From contig VXZQ01000001.1 of NCBI GenBank assembly GCA_009845425.1, positions 320,363 through 384,362 of the forward strand: a DNA stretch of 64,000 bases. Direction: 5' to 3'. This document shows positions 1 through 8,974 of the stretch, one piece after another (positions within the stretch are counted from its first letter, which is position 1; every line of letters starts with the position of its first letter). The position numbers were made by a program, and so were the translations under genes. This DNA is from Holophagales bacterium (GTDB lineage Bacteria > Acidobacteriota > Thermoanaerobaculia > Multivoradales > Multivoraceae). The notes beneath the pieces were generated by a model. That model was not told where the DNA came from and ran no database searches. It was given only the letters and a program-made list of their open reading frames with translations.

Positions 1-740
1 CCCTCGGCGTAGCGACATGGATCCGGCACCGTGAGCGACCGGTACCGCCGCAGGCCGCGACAGGAGCCCATGTAGTCGTGGCGTTCCAACTGGCTCCGAT
101 AGTGGGACATCGCATCGACGACTCCGTCCAGTTCGGCCGTCACGTCCACCAGCAGGTCGGGATAGAAGGGGTGGTTCACCTCGTAGCAGAGGACACGCAG
201 CGTCAGATCGCCCGGAGACGAGTCGTCGTCCTGGCTGGGAAGAGGTTCGCCTCCTTCCGTTCGTCCTTGACGGCCGTTGATCAGGGCTTCGTGCAGCGCG
301 CGAAACGTCGCCCGATGATCGGGCGTCACCTCGAGAGGCGAGGGCACCAGCAGCAGGTCCGGCCGGTGTTCCTGGAGCAGGGTCTCGATGTGGCCGGTCA
401 GCTCGTCCAGAGAGGAGGCCAGGGCGCCATCCTGCAAACCGTGGCGATGACCCAGATGCACCACACTGTCGATGCCGAGGGCCGCGGCGGCTTCGTCCGC
501 TTCCTTCCTTCTCCGCCTGGAGTACTGCTCTCTCGTGGATCCCTCCGGGGGACCTTCGACGCCCCCCGAACCGTCGCTCACGAACGCACACACGATCCTG
601 GCGCCGCCCGCTGCCAACTGCAGGATCAGACCTCCGCACCCCAGCACTTCGTCGTCGTAATGGGGCGCCAGCACGAGAACGCGGTGAGCCACCGGTGATT
701 CGGTCACGGTCGGCGGCTGCGGCCGCCTGGGACTCGTCAT
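1..740 (-). CDS. PIG-L family (GlcNAc-type) deacetylase, 3' end outside window
   Basis: The minus strand is open from an ATG at 740 to the left edge, so about 246 N-terminal residues are visible and the C-terminus is missing. The metal-binding signature of the LmbE/PIG-L fold is seen as APHYDDE (residues 25-31; His27, Asp29 and Asp30 as zinc ligands), followed by a GCGG loop and, later, TPDHR, which matches the second conserved family block. Family members remove acetyl groups from N-acetylglucosamine conjugates, as in mycothiol or bacillithiol synthesis or glycolipid modification. The substrate here cannot be told from the sequence. The Tyr in place of Pro in the first motif is a tolerated variant. 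The gene diverges from argS across a 228-bp gap. Confident in family, not in substrate. Confidence 0.85.
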   Translation of the reverse strand, partial: MTSPRRPQPPTVTESPVAHRVLVLAPHYDDEVLGCGGLILQLAAGGARIVCAFVSDGSGGVEGPPEGSTREQYSRRRRKEADEAAAALGIDSVVHLGHRHGLQDGALASSLDELTGHIETLLQEHRPDLLLVPSPLEVTPDHRATFRALHEALINGRQGRTEGGEPLPSQDDDSSPGDLTLRVLCYEVNHPFYPDLLVDVTAELDGVVDAMSHYRSQLERHDYMGSCRGLRRYRSLTVPDPCRYAE

Positions 741-929
741 GGCGTCAACCCGCCAGCGAGTTCCGGCGGGACGCGGACCAGACAGAAGGGGCTTTGGCAC
801 TTCTCGTTCACGGCGCTCCTGAATCAGCAAACATGCTACCGGAGCCCTCCGGCTGGAGAATCGCTCTCCACGCCTGCTGGCGCCACTCCGGTGAAGGGCA
901 GCCGACGTTGGTCTTTCGGAGATCCTCCG

Positions 930-959
930 TTGCGTTCCCGTGGCCCAAGTTCCTAGACT
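930..959 (+). promoter_or_regulatory. Candidate sigma-70 promoter of argS
   Basis: TTGCGT (930-935) and TAGACT (954-959) are separated by 18 bp. The predicted start of transcription falls only a few bases before the argS ATG at 969. No ribosome binding site is visible before that ATG, which would fit a leaderless transcript. Assigned by eye from consensus only. Confidence 0.3.
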
Positions 960-968
960 GCCACTCCG

Positions 969-2909
969 ATGCTGCAGGACAAACGAAACCTGGTCGCCGG
1001 CGTGCTGCGCCGCGGCCTGTCCGACGCCTTCGGGCTCGATCACGATCCGGTGGTCGAAGTGCCGCCGCAGCGTCGCCTGGGCGACCTCGCGAGTCCCTGC
1101 GCTCTGCACCTCGCGCGCGAGCTGCGCCAGGCGCCGCGCGCGATCGCGGAGCGTCTGCTCGAGGCTGTCGATCCGCCGGCGGGCTTCAGCCGAATCACGG
1201 TCGAGGGCCCTGGCTACCTCAACTTCCACCTCGACCGAACCGGGTTCGCGGCCGCGATGATCGACGCGGTTCCGGTGTCCCGATCCGCGGCCATCGACTC
1301 GCGGGCCAAGGTGATCGTCGAGCACACGAACATCAACCCGAACAAGGCGGCGCACATCGGACACCTGCGCAACGCCGTGCTGGGCGATGTCCTCGCGCGC
1401 GCGCTCCGCCGCCTCGGTCAGACGACGGAAGTCCAGAACTACATCGACGACACCGGCGTGCAGGTCGCCGACGTCGTCGTCGGCTTCCTCGACCTGCGCG
1501 GCTGCTCCGTCGCCGATATCGAGGCTCTGCCCGAGCCGTTCGACTACGTCTGCTGGGACATCTACAGCGAGGTTGGCCGCTGGTACGACGGCGACCCGCA
1601 GCGGCTCGAACTCCGGCGGCGCACTCTCCACGCCCTGGAAACGGGAGAGGGCCGGCGCGCCGAGGCCGGCCGGCTGGTCGCCCGGCGGATCGTCGTCCGG
1701 CATCTCGCCACGATGGCACGCATCGACATCGACTACGACCTGTTGACCCGCGAGAGCGAGATCCTCCGCCTCGATTTCTTCGTCGCCGCCTTCGAACAGT
1801 TGAAGGAAACCGGGGCCGTCCGGTTCGAAGAGAGCGGCAAGAACGCCGGCTGCTGGGTCATGCCACTGGCCGACAGCGAGGAGTTCCAGGGCCTGGAGGA
1901 CCCGGACAAGGTGATCGTCCGCTCCGACGGCACGGTGACCTACGTCGGCAAGGACATCGCCTACCAGCTCTGGAAGTTCGGCCTGCTGGGACGTGACTTC
2001 GAGTACGCCCGGTTCGGCGGCGGCTCGCTCTGGGAAACCGCGCCGGCAGGGCCGGATGGCGGCGACGGTGGCGGCGAGCGGTTCGGAGAGGGCTCCCGCG
2101 TGATCAACGTGATCGACGCGCGGCAGGCCTACCTGCAGCGCATCGTCCGCGCCGGCCTCGAAGCGCTCGGACACCAGGACGAGGCCCGCGACAGCATCCA
2201 CTTCGCGTACGAGATGGTCGCCCTGTCGGCGAAGACGGCTGAGCACCTTGGATTCTCAGGCGATGCGAGGCTCGAGATGTCGGGCCGGAAGGGCATCGGC
2301 GTCAAGGCGGACGACCTGCTCGATCAACTCGAGGCGAAGAGCAGGGACGAGATCCTGGAGCGGCGCGGCGACGACGGCGGCGGCGAGGCGGCCGGCGAAG
2401 ACATAGGCGTCCTGGCCCGCCAGATCGCCGTCGCCGCGCTGCGCTTCTTCATGGCCCGCGCCACGACCACGCGGGTGATCGCCTTCGACATCGACGACGC
2501 CACTTCGTTCGAAGGCGAGTCAGGCCCCTATCTCCAGTACTCCATCGTGCGCGCCAGGAACATCCGCCGCCGCCTGCGCGAGGAGGGTCTGGCGCAGGAG
2601 GTTCCCGGGAGCCGCGTCGCCGGCCTGCCCGCCGGCGTCTGGTCCGACGACCTCTGGGACCTCGTGCTCTTCGCTTCGCAGTGCCAGGAAACGGTCGAGC
2701 GGGCGGCGGCGACGCTCGAACTCTCCCTCATTGCCCGGCACGCCGTCGATCTGGCGCAGAAGTTCCACGCGATCTACCACCGCCATCCCATCCTGCACGA
2801 ACAGGACGCGGACCTGCGGGACGCGCGCCTCGCGGTCACCCAGGTCTTCGAGCGCTCGCTCGAAGCGCTCGCGGCGATTCTGGGCGTGCCGCTGCCCGAG
2901 CGGATGTAG
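969..2909 (+). CDS. argS: Arginyl-tRNA synthetase
   Basis: Class I aminoacyl-tRNA synthetase of 646 residues that charges tRNA-Arg with arginine in the cytoplasm. The N-terminal Add1 domain is followed by the catalytic Rossmann fold with HIGH at residues 129-132 inside KAAHIGHLRNAVLGD. The degenerate KMSKS region lies around MSGRKGIGVK, and the C-terminal DALR anticodon-binding domain contains ESGPYLQYSIVRAR. The protein is longer than the usual 550-600 residues, partly because of a Gly/Asp-rich insertion near residues 350-380 before the VINVIDARQ segment. ATG at 969 has no evident Shine-Dalgarno sequence. The gene converges on ftsZ with a 20-bp gap and no obvious terminator between them. High confidence. 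Confidence 0.97.
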   Translation: MLQDKRNLVAGVLRRGLSDAFGLDHDPVVEVPPQRRLGDLASPCALHLARELRQAPRAIAERLLEAVDPPAGFSRITVEGPGYLNFHLDRTGFAAAMIDAVPVSRSAAIDSRAKVIVEHTNINPNKAAHIGHLRNAVLGDVLARALRRLGQTTEVQNYIDDTGVQVADVVVGFLDLRGCSVADIEALPEPFDYVCWDIYSEVGRWYDGDPQRLELRRRTLHALETGEGRRAEAGRLVARRIVVRHLATMARIDIDYDLLTRESEILRLDFFVAAFEQLKETGAVRFEESGKNAGCWVMPLADSEEFQGLEDPDKVIVRSDGTVTYVGKDIAYQLWKFGLLGRDFEYARFGGGSLWETAPAGPDGGDGGGERFGEGSRVINVIDARQAYLQRIVRAGLEALGHQDEARDSIHFAYEMVALSAKTAEHLGFSGDARLEMSGRKGIGVKADDLLDQLEAKSRDEILERRGDDGGGEAAGEDIGVLARQIAVAALRFFMARATTTRVIAFDIDDATSFEGESGPYLQYSIVRARNIRRRLREEGLAQEVPGSRVAGLPAGVWSDDLWDLVLFASQCQETVERAAATLELSLIARHAVDLAQKFHAIYHRHPILHEQDADLRDARLAVTQVFERSLEALAAILGVPLPERM

Positions 2910-2929
2910 AAGCAACCCGCGGGCGGCGG

Positions 2930-4183
2930 TCAGTCCATCTGCTTGCGCAGCACGGTCGGAATGTCGTAGTCGTCGACGTTCCTCCAATTGGGCCCATAAC
3001 CGCCCGGATCGATCTTGTGGTGCTCGGCCAGCATGCGATCGCGGAACTCGCCCTTGGCGCCTTCCTCTTCACCAGTCTCCTCGTTCCCGGAGGTGGCATC
3101 GGCCAGCTTCGGGTCGGCCGGCGCGGCCGCTCCGGCCTCGGCGGCCTTGACCCCGGCGCCGTCGCGCGGCTGCCGGTCCTCGGAGAAGCCGGTGGCGATC
3201 ACCGTCACCTTCACCTCTTCTTCCATCGTTCCGTCGACCACGAGACCCGAGATGATCGTCGCGTCCGGGTCGACCGCGTCGGAGATCGTGCTGGCCGCTT
3301 CCGCCACTTCGTGGAGGGTCAGCGAGCTGCCGCCGGTGATGTTGATCAGGCAGCCCTTGGCGCCCTCGATCGAAGCATCCTCGAGCAGGGGCGACGACAC
3401 CGCCCGCTGCGCCGCTTCGAGAGCCCGGCTGTCGCCCGAGGCCACGCCCGTGCCCATCACGGCGATGCCCTGTCCGCACATGATCGCCCGCACGTCGGCG
3501 AAGTCGGCGTTCACCTCGCCAGGCATCGTGATCAGGTCGCTAATGCCCTGAACTGACTGCCGCAGAACGTCGTCCGCGGTCACGAAGGCGTCGGCGAGAG
3601 ACGTGCCCCGGTCCACGAAGCTCAGCAACCGCTCGTTCGGTATCGCGATCACGGTGTCGACCGCCTTGTGCAGCTCCTCGAGCCCGCGTTCCGCCAGCAG
3701 CATCCGGCGCCGGCCCTCGAACGCGAACGGCTTCGTAACCACCGCGACCGTCAGGGCGCCGACTTCCGCCGAGAGGGAGCCGATGATGGGCGCCGCGCCG
3801 GTGCCCGTGCCGCCGCCAAGGCCGGCCGCCAGGAACACCATGTCCGCCCCGTTCAGCATGTCGAGGATCTTGTCCGTGTCCTCAAGCGCCGAGTTGCGGC
3901 CGACTTCCGGATCGGCGCCAGCGCCCAGGCCGCGGGTGATCTTGCGCCCGAGCTGCAGCTTCGTCGGCGCTTCGCAGCGCCGCAGAGCCTGAAGATCGGT
4001 GTTGGCGGCAATGAACTCGATGCCGCCGAGACTGGCGGCGATCATCCGGTTGACGGCGTTGCCACCGCCGCCTCCCACTCCGACCACGACGATCTTCGCC
4101 GGTCCGAAGCTGTCCTCGGACGAGAGTTCTCCGTCGACCGTCGGATTGACCTCGGTCAGCTGCTGTTCTTCCATCAGAATCAT
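2930..4183 (-). CDS. ftsZ: Cell division GTPase FtsZ
   Basis: Tubulin-like GTPase that polymerises into the Z-ring at midcell. The N-terminal GTP-binding domain carries [12 protein letters not shown] and the tubulin signature [11 protein letters not shown]7-loop residues follow ([10 protein letters not shown]), then the second domain, a variable Ala/Glu-rich linker, and the conserved C-terminal peptide [11 protein letters not shown] that docks FtsA and other partners. The frame is open further upstream to a TTG at 4231, but the ATG at 4183 has GGAGG 5 bases before it and gives a normal 417-residue protein, so it was chosen. It is the last gene of the dcw cluster, 40 bp downstream of ftsA, and convergent with argS. 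High confidence in identity, moderate in the start. Confidence 0.97.
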   Translation of the reverse strand: MILMEEQQLTEVNPTVDGELSSEDSFGPAKIVVVGVGGGGGNAVNRMIAASLGGIEFIAANTDLQALRRCEAPTKLQLGRKITRGLGAGADPEVGRNSALEDTDKILDMLNGADMVFLAAGLGGGTGTGAAPIIGSLSAEVGALTVAVVTKPFAFEGRRRMLLAERGLEELHKAVDTVIAIPNERLLSFVDRGTSLADAFVTADDVLRQSVQGISDLITMPGEVNADFADVRAIMCGQGIAVMGTGVASGDSRALEAAQRAVSSPLLEDASIEGAKGCLINITGGSSLTLHEVAEAASTISDAVDPDATIISGLVVDGTMEEEVKVTVIATGFSEDRQPRDGAGVKAAEAGAAAPADPKLADATSGNEETGEEEGAKGEFRDRMLAEHHKIDPGGYGPNWRNVDDYDIPTVLRKQMD

Positions 4184-4223
4184 GGCTCCCTCCATTTCGA
4201 ACCTTGGTTCATCAAAACTCAAA

Positions 4224-5474
4224 TCAGACAAGATCGCTGAACATCTGGCGCAGATTGCCCATCACCGAGCGCACGCCGCCCAGAGAGCGGCGGCGCGCAA
4301 TGGGCAGGCGGGCCTCCTCGGAGGCGACCGCATAGCGAAGAAGACCCGCGGCCGTGGCCCAGGTCGGGTCGGTGAGACCCTCGATCTCGCTCACGAGACC
4401 GAGCGGGACTCCGTAACGAACGTCGCAGGAGAAGACCTGCTGGGCCAGCTCGGGCAGGCCGACCAGCTTCGAACCACCCCCGCTCAGGACGAGTCCGCCG
4501 CGAAGCTGATCGGCCCAGCCGGCCTTCTCGAGCTCGGCCTGAATCAGGTGGAACATCTCCTCGGCGCGGGCCTGCAGGATCTCGGCGAGATCCCCGCGCG
4601 CGATCGTCTTGCTGCTGCCGCCCCCGACGCTCGGCACGACCAGTCCCTCGTCGCCGTCGACCAGACCAACGAGGCAACAGCCATCCCGCAGCTTGAGCGT
4701 CTCGGCGCCAGCGAACGACGTCCGAAGGACCGAGGCGAGATCGGCCGTGAAGTGACTGGCGCCGAACGGGAGAACCCCGCTGTACTGCACTTCGGCGTGC
4801 TGGAAGAACGCAAAGCCGCAGGTTCCGGACCCGATGTCCAGCAACAAAACGCCCAGTTCGCGCTCGTCGGGAAGAAGGACCGCTTCCGCCGTGGCGAGCG
4901 GTTCGAAGACGATCTCCCGGGCCTCCACGCCGGCGCGGTTCAGGCAACGTACGAGCGTCCTGGTTCGCGGCGCATGGCCCATGACCAGGTGAACCTTGGC
5001 TTCCAGCCGGCTGCCCAGCATCCCGTGCGGGTCCGCGATGCCGCCGTGGTCGTCGACCGAGAACTCCTGCGGAATCGCGTGCAGGATCTCCCGGTCGGGT
5101 GGAAGCGGCACTCCCCGAGCGGCGTTCAGCACGAGGTCGATGTCGGCACGGGCGATCCCCCGGTCGCCACAGTCGACGTAGGCCGTGCCGTGGCTGTTCG
5201 CCGACCGCAGGTCGGATCCGCCGATGCCGACGAAGGCGCGGGAGATCTCGACGCCCGCCATCGTCTCCGCCTCCTCGGTCGCCCGCTTGAGCGCGCTCAC
5301 CGTCGCGTCGAGGTGCACAATGTGACCCCTCAGCGTGCCGCGGTTGGGCGCGCGCCCGACGCCGACGATCTCGAGCGCCGGTTCTCCGTCGACCTCCGTG
5401 CGATCGGCGATCAACACGGCGACCTTCGCCGAGCCCACATCGATGGCGACCACGCGCGTATCCGTCTTTGGCAT
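4224..5474 (-). CDS. ftsA: Cell division actin-like ATPase FtsA
   Basis: Actin/Hsp70-fold ATPase of 416 residues that tethers FtsZ filaments to the inner membrane and recruits later division proteins. The phosphate-1 loop is visible at [15 protein letters not shown] near the N-terminus, phosphate-2 at [15 protein letters not shown], and the adenosine motif at [14 protein letters not shown]. The SHS2/1C insertion lies between the first two. The C-terminus ends in an amphipathic stretch ([14 protein letters not shown]) like the family's membrane-targeting helix. The ATG at 5474 is preceded by a purine-rich AGAGGA. It lies 19 bp after ftsQ and directly before ftsZ, the usual order. Confidence 0.96.
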   Translation of the reverse strand: MPKTDTRVVAIDVGSAKVAVLIADRTEVDGEPALEIVGVGRAPNRGTLRGHIVHLDATVSALKRATEEAETMAGVEISRAFVGIGGSDLRSANSHGTAYVDCGDRGIARADIDLVLNAARGVPLPPDREILHAIPQEFSVDDHGGIADPHGMLGSRLEAKVHLVMGHAPRTRTLVRCLNRAGVEAREIVFEPLATAEAVLLPDERELGVLLLDIGSGTCGFAFFQHAEVQYSGVLPFGASHFTADLASVLRTSFAGAETLKLRDGCCLVGLVDGDEGLVVPSVGGGSSKTIARGDLAEILQARAEEMFHLIQAELEKAGWADQLRGGLVLSGGGSKLVGLPELAQQVFSCDVRYGVPLGLVSEIEGLTDPTWATAAGLLRYAVASEEARLPIARRRSLGGVRSVMGNLRQMFSDLV

Positions 5475-5493
5475 TCCTCTTCGTCCTCTCTGG

Positions 5494-6435
5494 CTATGAA
5501 GGGGCTTGAACTCCGTCCTGGGCGGCCGGGGCGCCCTCCGCGTCCGTAGCGATCTGCGCGGCCGGCGCGTCCATCGACAGCACGATCCGATCCCTGAACC
5601 GCAGGTCCACGACTTCGGGATCGTTGTGTTCCGTGATCGCGTCGCGCAGCAGTTCGAACACCGAGGCCTTGGCCGTCAGGTCGCTGCCGCGAACGAGTAC
5701 CGTCGCCGGACGGCCGGTACATGCGAGCAGGTAGTCGTCGTCGCTGATGACTTCGACCGCCCGGACCTGCCGTCCCCACTCGAACGCCCTGACTTCGGCG
5801 GCCACATCGAGCGCCCGTTTCAACGTTCGAGCGAGAACCTCGCCCTGCACGTTCCTGGACGCGCCAGCTCCTCTGGACGATCCGGCGCCAGCGCCCGGGT
5901 TCCGCGCCGGGCCGTCCCCAAGACGCTCTCCCGCCAGGGCGCTTTCGATCGAAACGCTGACCAGATCACCGCCGCACAAGTCGGGTGCCCGCTCACACGG
6001 AACGATCGCCCGACCATCGCGGTCGATTACCCACGCACGGTCGCCGGCCGCGAACAGGGCCGCCGGTTGATGTTCGACGACCCGCACCGTGAGTTCGTTC
6101 GGCAGGCCCTTGACCAGTTCCGCCTCACGGATCCACTCGTGGTCGAGCCGTCGTGCGGCGGGTTCCAGGGAGAGAAGCGGCAGGTTTCGTCCCTCCAGCG
6201 GAGCGAGCCGGCTTCGCACCCATTGTTCGGACACCCGCTCGGCCTCCTCTATCTGGATGTCGAGTTCAAGGTCGAAAACCGGCGCCGTCGCCAGCCACAC
6301 GCCGACCCCTACCACCGGCGCTATGCCGAGCAGGACCTTCCCCGCTCCCAACGCCAGCCAGACGACGGGCCGCGGCCGTCTCCGGCGCACGGGACGACGA
6401 GCGCCCGACCGCCTGCGAGTCGCCCGCCGGCTCAT
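5494..6435 (-). CDS. ftsQ: Cell division protein FtsQ
   Basis: Bitopic membrane protein (313 residues) that bridges cytoplasmic and periplasmic divisome components through FtsB and FtsL. A very basic, Arg-rich cytoplasmic tail of about 24 residues is followed by one transmembrane segment (VVWLALGAGKVLLGIAPVVG region). The POTRA domain follows (QIEEAERVSEQWVRSRL through ELTVRVVEHQPAALF), then the FtsQ/DivIB beta domain with AWVIDRDG. The ATG at 6435 overlaps the murC stop as ATGA, so the upstream extension of the open frame is rejected. In many bacteria murB and ddl lie between murC and ftsQ; here they are absent. Confidence 0.92.
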   Translation of the reverse strand: MSRRATRRRSGARRPVRRRRPRPVVWLALGAGKVLLGIAPVVGVGVWLATAPVFDLELDIQIEEAERVSEQWVRSRLAPLEGRNLPLLSLEPAARRLDHEWIREAELVKGLPNELTVRVVEHQPAALFAAGDRAWVIDRDGRAIVPCERAPDLCGGDLVSVSIESALAGERLGDGPARNPGAGAGSSRGAGASRNVQGEVLARTLKRALDVAAEVRAFEWGRQVRAVEVISDDDYLLACTGRPATVLVRGSDLTAKASVFELLRDAITEHNDPEVVDLRFRDRIVLSMDAPAAQIATDAEGAPAAQDGVQAPS

Positions 6436-7853
6436 GACACGTCCCCTCCGCCGGCAGCGAGCCGATGAGCCAACCGGTAGATGTCGCCTGCTCCCAGGGT
6501 GAGGACCAGATCGCCTTCCCCGACCTCTGAACGCAGCCGGTCGGCTGCCGCCTGCCACGGTCCGCAACCGCTGATGCTGGGATGACCGGCACGAGCGCCG
6601 GCGGCCACCACCAGGCCCGCGTCGACACCCGGGATGGGTCGCTCGCGGGACGGATAGATGTCGGCGACCAGCACGTTGTCGGCAAGCAGCAGCGCGCGGC
6701 CGAAGTCGTCCGCCAGGGCCCGCGTGCGACTGAACAGGTGGGGCTGGAACACGGCGTGGATCCGGACCGTCCCGGCACCGTTGCCGCCGGGATCGAGCAC
6801 CTCGCGGGCCGCCCTCAGCGTCGCCTCGACTTCAGTCGGATGATGCGCGTAGTCGTCGATCACCGTCGCGCCGCGCCACCTTCCCACCCGTTCGAACCGC
6901 CGGTGGACTCCCCGGAAACGGGAAAGCGCCCTGGCCGTCGCCTCGAAGTCGAGCCCGACGGCCCGCGCCGCGGCCACCGCCGCGAGGGCGTTCAGGACGT
7001 TGTGACGCCCAGGCATCGGCAGTTCCAGGACACCGAGCGGGCCGAGCTGCGCGTCGGCGACCTCGAACCGGACACCCGTCGGGGTCGCCGACACCTGTAG
7101 CGCCCGGATATCGGCCTCCTGGTCGAAGCCGTAGGTGACGATCCGCCGGTCCGCGAGGCGCGGCAGCAGATCCCGGACGTTCGCGTCGTCGGCGCAGGCG
7201 ATCACCTGACCGAAGAAGGGCACGCGGCCGGCGAAGCTCGCGAAGGCATCCTGGATGTCGGCCAGGTCGCGGTAGGTGTCGAGATGATCCACGTCGATGT
7301 TCGTGATCACCGCGATCACCGGCGCCAGATCGAGGAAACTCCGGTCGAACTCGTCCGCCTCGGCGACCAGGTAGTCGCTGTTCCCGAAGCGGGCGCCGGT
7401 GCCGGAAACGCGAAGGCGTCCACCGACGATCACCGTGGGATCGAGGCCGGCCTCCGTCAGCACGGTGCCGATGAGCGAAGTCGTCGTCGTCTTGCCGTGG
7501 GTACCGGCCACGGCGACGCCGTACTTGAGCCGCATCAGTTCGGCGAGCATCTGGGCGCGGCGCACGACCGGCACCCCGCGCCGGCGGGCGGCCACGACTT
7601 CCTCGTTGCCTGCCGGCACCGCGGACGAGATGACCACCAGGTCGGCACGATCGATGTTCCCGGCGCTGTGGCCGATGGCGATTCGCGCGCCGAGCGCCGC
7701 GAGCCGCTCGGTCGTTTCGCTCCCTTCCAGGTCGGAGCCGCTGACCTTCAGCCGGTAGTTCAGCAGGATCTCGGCGATCCCGCTCATGCCGGCGCCGCCG
7801 ATGCCCACGAAATGGACGCGCTCGAGCCCCGCGGTGCGCAGGAACAGCAACAT
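6432..7853 (-). CDS. murC: UDP-N-acetylmuramate--L-alanine ligase
   Basis: Cytoplasmic ATP-dependent ligase (473 residues) adding L-Ala to UDP-MurNAc, the first amino-acid step of peptidoglycan precursor synthesis. The N-terminal UDP-binding domain shows HFVGIGGAGMSGIAE and SGSDLEGSE. The central ATPase has the P-loop GTHGKTTT, and the C-terminal ligand domain includes DDYAHHPTEV, all typical of MurC. ATG at 7853 shares one base with the murG stop (TGATG), so the long open frame upstream is only the shadow of murG. The 3' end overlaps ftsQ by 4 bp. Translational coupling across the cluster is likely. Confidence 0.96.
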   Translation of the reverse strand: MLLFLRTAGLERVHFVGIGGAGMSGIAEILLNYRLKVSGSDLEGSETTERLAALGARIAIGHSAGNIDRADLVVISSAVPAGNEEVVAARRRGVPVVRRAQMLAELMRLKYGVAVAGTHGKTTTTSLIGTVLTEAGLDPTVIVGGRLRVSGTGARFGNSDYLVAEADEFDRSFLDLAPVIAVITNIDVDHLDTYRDLADIQDAFASFAGRVPFFGQVIACADDANVRDLLPRLADRRIVTYGFDQEADIRALQVSATPTGVRFEVADAQLGPLGVLELPMPGRHNVLNALAAVAAARAVGLDFEATARALSRFRGVHRRFERVGRWRGATVIDDYAHHPTEVEATLRAAREVLDPGGNGAGTVRIHAVFQPHLFSRTRALADDFGRALLLADNVLVADIYPSRERPIPGVDAGLVVAAGARAGHPSISGCGPWQAAADRLRSEVGEGDLVLTLGAGDIYRLAHRLAAGGGDVS

Positions 7854-8974
7854 CAGCCGGCCCTCCCCCGACGCCCGGAGATCCCGCGCTCCGCGATCTC
7901 GCACACCCGGGCGGCTATGTCGCCCGCGGCGTCGTTCCGGCTCAAGCCCCGAGCCGTCCGCGCCATGGCGAGAAGGCGCTCGCGATCCCCAACTAACCGC
8001 GCCAAGCGCTCCGCGGCCGGCTCCTCCTGCAGTTCCTCCTGCTCGACCAGGATCGCGGCGCCCGCCTCGACCATCGCACGGGCGTTCCCGCGCTGGTGCC
8101 CTGCGGCCATCGGCAGCGGAACGTAGACCGCCGGCCGGCCGGCGGCGGCGATCTCGGCCACGGTCACCGCTCCGGCGCGCGACACGATCAGGTCGTGCGC
8201 CTGCATCGCGCCGGCAGTGTCCTGGATGAAGCCGGTCACCGTCGAGGAAAGCCCGGGCGTCGCCACTTCCCGGTAGCGGTCGCGGGTCTCGTCGACCGAG
8301 GCCGGACCGGACTGGTGCGTGACCTCGACCCGGCTCCTCCCGGCGGCACGCGCGAAGAGACCCGGCAGACGACGGTTGAGCGCATCGGAACCCTGGCTGC
8401 CGCCGAGCACCAGAATCCGCACGCTCTCGCCGGTCAGGCGGAGTTCGTCGATCTCCCGGAAGGCGCGGCGCACCGGCACGCCGACCAGGCGCGCCTCGCA
8501 GGCAAGACCACTGGCCGCGGACTCGAAGGCGACGCCCGCCTCGGTCGCGAAGCGCGACAGTCTCCGGTTCGCGGAGCCGCTCTCCGCGTTCGGTTCGAGC
8601 AGGTAGAGCCCGCAGCCGTGGAGCCGGGACGCCAGGGCTGCCGGGGCGCAGACGTAGCCGCCGGTCGCGAACACCAGCGCCGCCCGGAACCGGCGCAGCA
8701 GCGCCGCGGCGCGGAGGGTCGAGAGCAGGAGGACCGCCAGGGCAACCGCCCGCTGCGCGCCGCCACGATCCACGAACGGGCGAGCGGGCAGGGCCCTGAA
8801 GTCGACCCCGGCCGACGCGACCAGCCGCTCCTCCAGGCTGTCGCGGCGACCGATCCAGGCGGCGTCCCAGCCGCGAGTCTGTAGCTCCTCGGCCACCGCC
8901 AGGCCGGGGAACACGTGGCCGCCCGTGCCGCCGCCCGAGAAGACGACCGTGCCGCGGTGAGTGCCGGTGCTCAT
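7853..8974 (-). CDS. murG: UDP-GlcNAc:lipid I GlcNAc transferase (undecaprenyl-PP-MurNAc-pentapeptide)
   Basis: GT-B fold glycosyltransferase family 28 (373 residues) that converts lipid I to lipid II on the inner face of the membrane. The N-terminal G loop GGGTGGHVFPGLAVAEEL and a second loop at LVFATGGYVCAPAAL are seen. The C-terminal donor-binding part has LVLGGSQGSDALN, ISRAG-like VSRAGAVTVAEIAA and PLPMAAGHQRGNA. ATG at 8974 overlaps the ftsW stop as ATGA. It lies between ftsW and murC, the canonical position. Confidence 0.95.
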   Translation of the reverse strand: MSTGTHRGTVVFSGGGTGGHVFPGLAVAEELQTRGWDAAWIGRRDSLEERLVASAGVDFRALPARPFVDRGGAQRAVALAVLLLSTLRAAALLRRFRAALVFATGGYVCAPAALASRLHGCGLYLLEPNAESGSANRRLSRFATEAGVAFESAASGLACEARLVGVPVRRAFREIDELRLTGESVRILVLGGSQGSDALNRRLPGLFARAAGRSRVEVTHQSGPASVDETRDRYREVATPGLSSTVTGFIQDTAGAMQAHDLIVSRAGAVTVAEIAAAGRPAVYVPLPMAAGHQRGNARAMVEAGAAILVEQEELQEEPAAERLARLVGDRERLLAMARTARGLSRNDAAGDIAARVCEIAERGISGRRGRAG

